From Thiobacillus sp. (GTDB lineage: Bacteria; Pseudomonadota; Gammaproteobacteria; Burkholderiales; Thiobacillaceae): a stretch of DNA of 5,670 bases. Positions within the stretch are counted from its first letter, which is position 1. Each line of letters starts with the position of its first letter. The notes below the pieces were generated by a model that saw only the letters and a list, made by a program, of their open reading frames with translations, did no database searches and was not told the origin of the DNA. Shown piece by piece: positions 1 to 5,518 of this stretch. A program made the position numbers and the translations under genes. The stretch lies in NCBI GenBank assembly GCA_003510325.1, contig DONB01000102.1, positions 3,358-9,027 of the forward strand, read 5' to 3'.

Positions 1-500
1 ACGCGGCGCAGGTAGATTTCGGCGCTTTTCGGCGGCGTATCGCGGCCATCCAGAAACACGTGCAGACAGACCTTGCGCAGGCCTTCACGGACAGCCAGAT
101 CGAGCAGCGCATGGAAATGCGACTCGTGGCTGTGCACCCCGCCGTCCGACAGCAGGCCCAGCACATGCAGGGTTTTGTCGTTGTCGCGCGCCAGATGCAC
201 CGCGTTCAGCAAGGCCGGATTGGTATAGAAATAGCCGGATTCGATGGCCCGGTCGATACGGGTGAACTCCTGATACACCACGCGGCCCGCGCCAATGTTC
301 AGATGACCCACCTCGGAGTTGCCCATCTGCCCCTTCGGCAGCCCCACCTCGGATTCGGAGGCATGGATCAGCGTATGCGGATGGTGCTTCCAGAGCCGGT
401 CCCAGTTGGGCTTGTTGGCCTGGGCAATCGCGTTGTCGGCGCGCTCCGCGCGGCAACCAAAACCGTCAAGGATGATAAGGAGAACCGGCGTGGTCTTCAT
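1..500 (-). CDS. gpmI: 2,3-bisphosphoglycerate-independent phosphoglycerate mutase, N-terminal part (cut by window edge)
   Basis: The enzyme interconverts 3- and 2-phosphoglycerate in glycolysis and gluconeogenesis in the cytoplasm, using two manganese ions and a phosphoserine intermediate. Reading the minus strand from the ATG at 500-498 gives 166 codons without a stop. The protein begins MKTTPVLLIILDGFG and contains GQMGNSEVGHLNIGAGR, GLLSDGGVHSH and DGRDTPP, all hallmarks of this family. Metal ligand D12 and nucleophile S62 fall at the same numbers as in the Bacillus stearothermophilus enzyme, and H123 and the R153/D154 pair also match, which supports the chosen start. About two thirds of the usual length of some 510 residues lies outside the window. 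The gene diverges from the ArsR-type gene and is probably a housekeeping neighbour rather than part of the efflux system. No good Shine-Dalgarno sequence precedes the start. Identity is very secure. Confidence 0.96.
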   Translation of the reverse strand, partial: MKTTPVLLIILDGFGCRAERADNAIAQANKPNWDRLWKHHPHTLIHASESEVGLPKGQMGNSEVGHLNIGAGRVVYQEFTRIDRAIESGYFYTNPALLNAVHLARDNDKTLHVLGLLSDGGVHSHESHFHALLDLAVREGLRKVCLHVFLDGRDTPPKSAEIYLRR

Positions 501-522
501 GAAAAAATTTATATTACCTGGC

Positions 523-551
523 TTGATTTTGTGGGATTATTTTAATATATG
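523..551 (+). promoter_or_regulatory. Candidate promoter of the ArsR-type gene
   Basis: A -35-like TTGATT (523-528) is followed after 17 bp by a -10-like TATATG (546-551), each matching four of six consensus bases. This would start transcription near 558 and leave a leader of about 115 bases. The first TATATGC repeat overlaps the -10 box and the GATT-GCT-AATC palindrome covers the predicted start point, which would suit autorepression. The match is moderate and other registers in this AT-rich stretch are possible. Confidence 0.4.
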
Positions 552-660
552 CGTGATTGCTAATCTATATGCAACGCGCAATGTTGCACAAAAATGCCGC
601 GCGCCGCTTGCGTTCCCACCCGAAAGCCGGCCGCATCAGAGTACTACATGAAGCGTAAAC

Positions 661-670
661 AGGATCGAGG
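661..670 (+). promoter_or_regulatory. Ribosome binding site(s) of the ArsR-type gene; start is ambiguous
   Basis: AGGA at 661-664 lies 8 bases before the ATG at 673, while GAGG at 667-670 lies 8 bases before the in-frame ATG at 679. The protein may therefore start at either codon, differing by two residues (MN). Neither choice affects a domain. Confidence 0.55.
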
Positions 671-672
671 TT

Positions 673-1002
673 ATGAATATGGCAGCTGACTGGGACGAAG
701 TCGATCTCATGGACAAGGACGAGCATATCGAGCAGGCCTCGCGTGCAATGAAGGCCATGTCGCATCCGCTGCGCCTGAAAATTCTCTGCGTGCTGGGCGA
801 CAAGGAAATCAGCGTGCAAGACATCGTCGACCATGTCGGCACCTCGCAAAGCAACATTTCGCAGCATCTCGCCATCCTGCGCGACAAGGGTGTGCTGCGC
901 ACCCGCAAGGATGCCAACCGGGTCTATTATCGCGTTGGCGACACCCGCACACTCAAGCTGCTCGGCATGATGCGCGACGTGTTCTGCGGCTTCACCAAAT
1001 AG
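673..1002 (+). CDS. ArsR-family winged-helix repressor, BigR/SqrR-like dithiol type
   Basis: This is a 109-residue cytoplasmic DNA-binding protein, a normal length for the ArsR/SmtB family. HPLRLKILCVL (31-41) is the family opening. The helix-turn-helix spans roughly 47-72, with recognition segment GTSQSNISQHLAILR (56-70), and the wing is around TRKDANRVYYRV (77-88). The metal motif ELCVCDL of arsenic and cadmium sensors is replaced by EISVQDI, without cysteine. The protein has only two cysteines, C39 in the second helix and C105 in the last helix (FCGF), 66 residues apart. From family knowledge, SqrR (C41/C107) and BigR (C42/C108) have the same spacing and form a tetrasulfide bridge when they sense persulfide. 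Repression of the downstream efflux genes, relieved by reactive sulfur or oxidants, is therefore inferred. The gene has its own terminator and so is probably a separate transcript. The family is certain; the signal sensed is not proven. Confidence 0.9.
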   Translation: MNMAADWDEVDLMDKDEHIEQASRAMKAMSHPLRLKILCVLGDKEISVQDIVDHVGTSQSNISQHLAILRDKGVLRTRKDANRVYYRVGDTRTLKLLGMMRDVFCGFTK

Positions 1003-1027
1003 ACGCTCACACACAGTGGTCAATCCG

Positions 1028-1060
1028 GCCCGGCAACGCGCAAGCGTGCCGGGCTTTTGT
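1028..1060 (+). terminator. Rho-independent terminator after the ArsR-type gene
   Basis: GCCCGGC (1028-1034) pairs with GCCGGGC (1048-1054), and ACGC (1036-1039) pairs with GCGT (1044-1047). Together they form an 11-bp stem with a single bulged A and a gcaa loop. TTTTGT follows directly (1055-1060). The T-run is on the plus strand only, so it ends the repressor transcript, which stops coding 25 bases upstream. It implies that the efflux genes need their own promoter. Confidence 0.88.
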
Positions 1061-1181
1061 CTATGCAGCGTCACGCGGCGCACACGCGCCGGCGCAGTAG
1101 ATCGGGGCCTTCTTGTGGGGCATACTTGGACAGCAATGAACTGCAACGCAACGGCTCTTCTCGAAAACAGCACCCAAGCGC

Positions 1182-1210
1182 TTGAATTAAATAATTAATT
1201 AGCATATTCT
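1182..1210 (+). promoter_or_regulatory. Predicted promoter of the efflux operon
   Basis: TTGAAT (1182-1187) and TATTCT (1205-1210) are separated by the optimal 17 bp, and each matches four of six sigma-70 consensus bases. They sit in a very AT-rich patch between the upstream terminator and the adaptor gene. Transcription would begin near 1217, about 20 bases before the GTG start. The spacer contains an inverted repeat, AATTAA-N4-TTAATT (1185-1200). Confidence 0.55.
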
Positions 1211-1213
1211 AAT
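1198..1213. promoter_or_regulatory. Candidate repressor operator over the -10 box
   Basis: ATTAGCATATTCTAAT is a 16-bp palindrome with one mismatched pair (C1203/T1208): arms ATTAG and CTAAT around a central ATAT. It covers the predicted -10 box, so a bound dimer would block RNA polymerase. AT-rich palindromes at this position are typical for ArsR-family operators. Its ATATGC core (minus strand, 1207-1202) also occurs twice upstream of the repressor gene. Assignment to that repressor is inference. Confidence 0.5.
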
Positions 1214-1225
1214 GGACGATTTCCC

Positions 1226-1231
1226 GGAGGT
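1226..1231 (+). promoter_or_regulatory. Ribosome binding site deciding the GTG start of the adaptor gene
   Basis: GGAGGT, a near-perfect Shine-Dalgarno sequence, ends 6 bases before the GTG at 1238. It supports this non-ATG start, which is also the one that gives a complete signal peptide. Confidence 0.8.
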
Positions 1232-1237
1232 GCACCT

Positions 1238-2287
1238 GTGCTGAACCCCGCCCGCTTACTGGCCTGCGTCATCCTTGCTTCGCCCCCCGCATGGGCGGCC
1301 CTGCCGTTCGCCGTTGCACCCGTGAAATACCAGATGGCCGACACCGGTTACTCCACCGAAGCCACAGTCGAGGCCGTCAAGCAATCGACCCTTGCAGCGC
1401 AGGTGTCGGGGCGCGTGGCGGCTGTCAATTTCGACGCCGGCGATTACGTCAAGGCCGGCACGGTCATCGTCCGGCTGTCCGCCCAGGAACTGTCGTCCGC
1501 CGTGGCGGGCAGCCAGGCGCAGGTGGCACAGGCCGCCGCCACGCTGGCCAACGCGCGCGCCAATTACGAACGCCAGCAGCAGCTGTTCCAGCAGAAATTC
1601 ATCAGCCAGGCCGCACTCGACCGCGCCACCGCCGAGTTCCGTGCAGCTGAAGCGGCTGCGCGTGCCGCCCGGGCAGGCGTCGGCCAGACCGCCGCCATGA
1701 GCAGCTATACCGTGATCACCGCACCCTACTCCGGCGTGGTCGCCGCCCGCCACGTGGAGGTGGGGGAAACCGTCGCACCCGGTACGCCACTGATGACGGG
1801 GTTCGATCCCAAGGACATGCGGGTGATCGCCAACATCCCGCAATACAAGCTGGCCGAAGTGAAGGCCTCGCCCCGCGTCGCCATCGAGATTCCCTCGCGC
1901 AACAAATGGATCGACGCCACCGGCATCACCGTGCTGCCGTCGGCGGATGCCGCCACCCATACAGTCAAGGTGCGGATCGACCTGCCGACCAACCTGGAGG
2001 GCGTCATCCCCGGCATGTTCGCCCGCGCGCATTTTTCGGTAGGCAGTGCACGCAAGCTCACCATCCCCTCGACCGCCGTGGTGCGCCGCTCGGAAATCAC
2101 CGCGGTGTACGTGGTGAACAAGGATCGGGTCAGCTTGCGCCAGGTCCGCCTGGGCACCCCCAACGGACGCGGCCAGGTGGAAGTGCTGGCCGGACTGAAT
2201 CCGGGCGACGTCATTGCGCTCGAACCGGTCAAGGCGGGCATTTACGCCAAAAGCGCCGCCAACCAGCCGGCCAGGCCGGCCAAATAA
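1238..2287 (+). CDS. RND efflux periplasmic adaptor subunit (membrane fusion protein, HlyD/AcrA-type)
   Basis: This 349-residue exported protein would bridge the RND pump to an outer-membrane channel in the periplasm. Residues 1-20 form a Sec signal peptide with a likely cut at AWA|ALPF. A cysteine at position 10 (LLAC) resembles a lipobox but sits too early in the hydrophobic stretch, so a soluble or periplasmically anchored form is more likely. The domains follow the family order. The first lipoyl half is about 48-82 (SGRVAAVNFDAGDYVKAG). An alpha-helical hairpin rich in Ala, Gln and Arg is about 83-152 (including ANYERQQQLFQQ). The second lipoyl half is about 155-187 (ITAPYSGVVAARHVEVGE), the beta-barrel about 190-270, and the membrane-proximal domain about 271-335 (IPSTAVVRRS, GLNPGDVIA). 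There is no metal-binding His/Met-rich extension of the CusB kind. It ends 12 bases before the pump gene, which indicates one operon. The family is certain; the substrate is unknown. Confidence 0.93.
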   Translation: MLNPARLLACVILASPPAWAALPFAVAPVKYQMADTGYSTEATVEAVKQSTLAAQVSGRVAAVNFDAGDYVKAGTVIVRLSAQELSSAVAGSQAQVAQAAATLANARANYERQQQLFQQKFISQAALDRATAEFRAAEAAARAARAGVGQTAAMSSYTVITAPYSGVVAARHVEVGETVAPGTPLMTGFDPKDMRVIANIPQYKLAEVKASPRVAIEIPSRNKWIDATGITVLPSADAATHTVKVRIDLPTNLEGVIPGMFARAHFSVGSARKLTIPSTAVVRRSEITAVYVVNKDRVSLRQVRLGTPNGRGQVEVLAGLNPGDVIALEPVKAGIYAKSAANQPARPAK

Positions 2288-2299
2288 GCGGGAAAGCGC

Positions 2300-5200
2300 A
2301 TGGGATTCTCCGGTCGCATCGCCCGCTTCTTTCTCACGTCCCAGCTCACCCCGCTGATCGCGCTGATTGCCGCCCTACTGGGGCTGTTCGCCATTCTGGT
2401 CACGCCACGCGAGGAAGAGCCGCAGATCAACGTGACCATGGCCAACGTATTCATCCCCTTCCCCGGCGCGTCGGCGAAGGATGTGGAATCACTGGTGGCC
2501 ACGCCGGCCGAGCAGGTGCTGTCCCAGATCGCCGGCATCGAACACATCTACTCGGTCTCCAAACCCGGCATGGCGGTGCTGACCGTGCAGTACCTGGTGG
2601 GACAAGACCGCACCCAGGCGCTGGTGCGGCTGTACGACACCATCCAGGCCAACCGCGACTGGGTCTCGCCCGAACTCGGCGTCGGCGAACCCATCATCAA
2701 GCCGCTCGGCATCGACGACGTGCCGATCGCCACGGTCACCCTGTGGACGCGCGACCCGACCCGCGGCGCCTATGAACTGGAACAGGCGGCGCACGCGGCC
2801 GAGATCGAACTCAAGCGCATCGCCGGCACCCGCGAGGTCACAACGGTCGGCGGCCCCGGCCGCGCGGTGCGGGTGATGATGGACCCCGACCGCATGGCGG
2901 CTTTCAACGTCTCCGCACAGGACATTCGCGACGCCCTGCAGGTGTCCAACGCTGCGCAGCCGTCGGGCACCCTGGTATCCAACAACCAGGAGATCCTGGT
3001 CCAGACCGGCACCTTCCTCGGCGGTGTCGACGACGTCAAGCAACTGGTCGTCGGCGTCGCACAGGGCCGCCCGGTGTACATGAGCGACATCGCCAGCGTC
3101 GTCGGCGGACCCGACCAGCCGGCGCGCTACGTCTGGCACGGCCCCGGCGCAGGCGGCACGCATCAGGCCGATCGAGGCCAGACCTTCCCCGCCGTCACGC
3201 TGGCGATCTCGAAGAAGCCCGGCGAGAACGCGGTCGACGTCGCCGAAGCAGTCATCGCGCGCGTCGCCAGCCTGCAGAACAGTGTGCTGCCCGAAGGCGT
3301 GGAGGTCAGCGTCACCCGCAACTACGGCGCCACGGCCGACGACAAGGCGAAAAAGCTGATCCAGAAACTGATCTTCGCCACCGCCTCGGTCGTGCTGCTG
3401 GTGCTGTTCGCCATCGGCAAGCGCGAGGCGCTGATCGTCGGCGCGGCCGTGCTGCTGACGCTCGCCGCCACGCTGTTCGCCTCGTGGGCGTGGGGGTTCA
3501 CGCTCAACCGCGTATCGCTGTTCGCGTTGATTTTCTCGATCGGCATCCTGGTCGACGATGCCATCGTGGTGGTGGAGAACATCCACCGTCGCATGGGGCT
3601 GGACCACGACGGCCTCGAGGCCATCATTCCGCGCGCGGTCGATGAAGTCGGCGGACCGACCATCCTCGCCACCTTCACCGTGATCGCCGCGCTGTTGCCG
3701 ATGGCCTTCGTCTCCGGCCTGATGGGGCCGTACATGAGCCCGATCCCGATCAATGCCTCGATCGGCATGGTGATCTCGCTGGCAATCGCCTTCATCGTCA
3801 CGCCCTGGCTGGCGCTGAAGCTGATCAAGCTGGAAGGTCATGGCACCCAGGCAGCGGGCGACAACAAGCTCACCACCCTGTTCCGCACCCGCCTCACCCC
3901 CTTCCTGCGCGGCACCGAGGGCAAGCGCGATCGCAAGAAGCTGTGGCTGGGAATCGGCATCGCCATCCTGGTGTCGGTGGCGTTGCCGGTGGTGCAGCTG
4001 GTCATCCTGAAAATGCTGCCGTTCGACAACAAATCGGAGTTCCAGATCATCGTCGATCTGCCAGTCGGCACACCGCTGGAAAAGACCGCCCAGGTGCTGA
4101 GCGAGATGGGCGCCGCGGTCGCGCAGGTGCCCGAAGTGACCGATTACCAGGCCTACGCCGGTACCGCGGCACCGATCAACTTCAACGGCCTGGTGCGGCA
4201 GTATTACCTGCGCTCCGGCCCCGAGGTCGGCGACCTGCAGGTCAACCTGGTCGACAAGCACGAGCGCGACCGCAAGAGCCACGACATCGCGCAGGCGATC
4301 CGCCCCGCCGTCGAGGCCATCGCCAAAAAGCACGGCGCCGACGTCAAGGTGGTCGAAGTGCCGCCCGGCCCGCCGGTGATGTCGCCGATCGTCGCCGAGA
4401 TCTATGGCCCCGATTACGACACGCAGATCCAGGTCGCCAAGCAGGTGCGCAGGGTATTCGAGCAATCCGAAGGCATCGTCGCGATCGACGACACGGTGGA
4501 GGACGACGCCCAGCGCTTCGTGCTGCGCGTCCTGCAGAACAAGGCGGCGGTCGCGGGCGTGGCGCAGAAGGACATCGTCGCGGCGATGCGGATGGGGCTG
4601 GCGGGCGAAAACGTCACCCCCATCCACGGCAGCGGCGCCAAGTACGAAATCCCGGTGCGCATCACCCTGCCGCCGGAACGCATGAGCGGGATGGACGAGC
4701 TGCTGAAGCTGACGGTGCGCGGCAACGACGGCAATCTGGTGCCGCTGTCCGAGCTGGTCGAAGTGATGCCGAGCGCACGCGAGAAGACGATCTACCACAA
4801 GGATCTGCTGCCGGTGGTGTTCGTGTTCGGCGACACCGGCGGCACGCTGGATTCTCCGCTGTACGGCCTGTTCGGCATGCGCGGCGAACTCAAGGACAAG
4901 GCGCTCGAGCAGGGCGGCACGCTGTCCGAATTCTTCATCCGCCAGCCTGCCGATCCCTACGCCGGCTTCAGCCTGAAATGGGACGGCGAATGGCAGGTGA
5001 CCTACGAAACCTTCCGCGACATGGGCATCGCCTATGCCGTCGGGCTGGTGCTGATCTACATCCTGGTGGTCGCGCAGTTCAAGAGCTATCTGACGCCGCT
5101 CATCATCATGGCGCCGATTCCGCTCACCATCATCGGCGTGATGCCGGGCCACGCCCTGCTCGGCGCGCAGTTCACCGCCACCTCGATGATCGGCATGATC

Positions 5201-5518
5201 GCGCTGGCCGGCATCATCGTGCGTAACTCCATCCTGCTGGTCGATTTCATCAACGAGCAGGTACGCGACGGCATGGACTTCCAGGAAGCGGTGATCCAGG
5301 CCGGCGCCACCCGCGCCAAACCCATCGTGCTGACCGGCGCCGCCGCCATGATGGGCGCCTTCTTCATCCTCGACGATCCGATTTTCAGCGGCCTCGCGGT
5401 ATCCTTGATTTTCGGCATTTTTGTCTCCACCCTGCTCACTTTGGTGGTGATTCCGGTGCTCTACTACGCTGCGAATTACCGCAAACATTCTTCATCCCAT
5501 CAGGAGTTGTCACCATGA
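2300..5518 (+). CDS. RND efflux transporter permease subunit (AcrB/HAE-type)
   Basis: This 1072-residue inner-membrane proton antiporter has the standard RND plan: 12 membrane helices and two large periplasmic loops. TM1 is about 16-35 and ends at TPREEEPQI. The first loop is about 40-350, TM2-TM6 about 352-508, TM7 about 548-572, the second loop about 575-903, and TM8-TM12 about 905-1058. TM4 carries SIGILVDDAIVVVENIHR, with D419 and D420 equivalent to the proton-relay aspartates D407/D408 of AcrB. In TM10 the relay lysine K940 of AcrB is replaced by R975 in GIIVRNSILLVDF. It lacks the metal-type TM4 signature of CusA/CzcA, so efflux of organic or small anionic compounds is more likely, but the substrate cannot be read from the sequence. 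The ATG at 2300 follows a weak GGGA (2290-2293), so expression probably depends on coupling with the adaptor gene. Its stop overlaps the next gene by 4 bases. Confidence 0.95.
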   Translation: MGFSGRIARFFLTSQLTPLIALIAALLGLFAILVTPREEEPQINVTMANVFIPFPGASAKDVESLVATPAEQVLSQIAGIEHIYSVSKPGMAVLTVQYLVGQDRTQALVRLYDTIQANRDWVSPELGVGEPIIKPLGIDDVPIATVTLWTRDPTRGAYELEQAAHAAEIELKRIAGTREVTTVGGPGRAVRVMMDPDRMAAFNVSAQDIRDALQVSNAAQPSGTLVSNNQEILVQTGTFLGGVDDVKQLVVGVAQGRPVYMSDIASVVGGPDQPARYVWHGPGAGGTHQADRGQTFPAVTLAISKKPGENAVDVAEAVIARVASLQNSVLPEGVEVSVTRNYGATADDKAKKLIQKLIFATASVVLLVLFAIGKREALIVGAAVLLTLAATLFASWAWGFTLNRVSLFALIFSIGILVDDAIVVVENIHRRMGLDHDGLEAIIPRAVDEVGGPTILATFTVIAALLPMAFVSGLMGPYMSPIPINASIGMVISLAIAFIVTPWLALKLIKLEGHGTQAAGDNKLTTLFRTRLTPFLRGTEGKRDRKKLWLGIGIAILVSVALPVVQLVILKMLPFDNKSEFQIIVDLPVGTPLEKTAQVLSEMGAAVAQVPEVTDYQAYAGTAAPINFNGLVRQYYLRSGPEVGDLQVNLVDKHERDRKSHDIAQAIRPAVEAIAKKHGADVKVVEVPPGPPVMSPIVAEIYGPDYDTQIQVAKQVRRVFEQSEGIVAIDDTVEDDAQRFVLRVLQNKAAVAGVAQKDIVAAMRMGLAGENVTPIHGSGAKYEIPVRITLPPERMSGMDELLKLTVRGNDGNLVPLSELVEVMPSAREKTIYHKDLLPVVFVFGDTGGTLDSPLYGLFGMRGELKDKALEQGGTLSEFFIRQPADPYAGFSLKWDGEWQVTYETFRDMGIAYAVGLVLIYILVVAQFKSYLTPLIIMAPIPLTIIGVMPGHALLGAQFTATSMIGMIALAGIIVRNSILLVDFINEQVRDGMDFQEAVIQAGATRAKPIVLTGAAAMMGAFFILDDPIFSGLAVSLIFGIFVSTLLTLVVIPVLYYAANYRKHSSSHQELSP
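5502..5506 (+). promoter_or_regulatory. Ribosome binding site of the DUF2892 gene, inside the pump gene end
   Basis: AGGAG lies 8 bases before the ATG at 5515, within the last codons of the pump gene. Together with the ATGA overlap it fixes the start and suggests coupled translation. Confidence 0.75.

Larger units (their letters stand above)
501..672. promoter_or_regulatory. AT-rich divergent intergenic region between gpmI and the ArsR-type gene
   Basis: This gap contains no convincing gene. Its gpmI-proximal 70 bases (501-570) are only about 26% G+C, in sharp contrast to the flanking coding DNA, as expected for promoters. It holds two direct copies of TATATGC (546-552 and 566-572, 20 bp apart), a small palindrome GATT-GCT-AATC (555-565), and an inverted repeat TGCAAC-N7-GTTGCA (570-588). 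For gpmI the candidate minus-strand boxes are poor: TTGTGC at 591-586 with TATAGA at 569-564 (16-bp spacer), or TTGCAT at 574-569 with TATATT at 549-544 (19-bp spacer). The repeats are candidate repressor sites, but none has been tested and short repeats are common in AT-rich DNA. Confidence 0.6.

Noticed and set aside
60..545. Plus-strand open frame opposite gpmI
   Set aside because: The minus strand carries unmistakable phosphoglycerate mutase motifs over 1-500, and the plus frame has none.
1076..1091. Hairpin CGGCGC-ACAC-GCGCCG in the same gap
   Set aside because: The stem is only 6 bp and no T-run follows on either strand, so it is not a terminator. Such repeats are frequent in GC-rich DNA.
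565..1173. Minus-strand open frame across the ArsR-type gene
   Set aside because: It is antisense to a clear winged-helix gene, runs through the terminator and has no recognisable domain.
1016..1198. 60-codon plus-strand open frame between the repressor and adaptor genes
   Set aside because: It runs through the intrinsic terminator and into the promoter patch, has no ribosome binding site and no family resemblance.
1212..1244. Ten-codon upstream open frame starting at ATG 1212 and overlapping the adaptor start
   Set aside because: There is no Shine-Dalgarno, and its ATG lies upstream of the predicted transcription start, so it would not be on the mRNA.
1259..1270. Lipobox-like LLAC in the adaptor signal peptide
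   Set aside because: The cysteine at position 10 comes before most of the hydrophobic core, leaving too short a helix for lipoprotein processing. The AWA|A site at 20/21 fits signal peptidase I better.
1906..2775. Plus-strand open frame spanning the adaptor-pump junction
   Set aside because: It is out of frame with both well-supported genes, has an Arg/His/Gly-rich composition typical of frame shadows, and no family motif.
3943..5226. 427-codon plus-strand open frame inside the pump gene
   Set aside because: It is a frame shadow rich in Arg, Gly and Ala that overlaps the continuous, motif-bearing pump frame.
2489..5488. A 999-codon open frame on the minus strand opposite the pump gene
   Set aside because: Its codons lie exactly opposite those of the pump gene, so its stops would need TTA, CTA or TCA codons in the pump, which GC-rich codon use avoids. 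The product is a low-complexity His/Asp/Arg/Gly-rich string without domain motifs.
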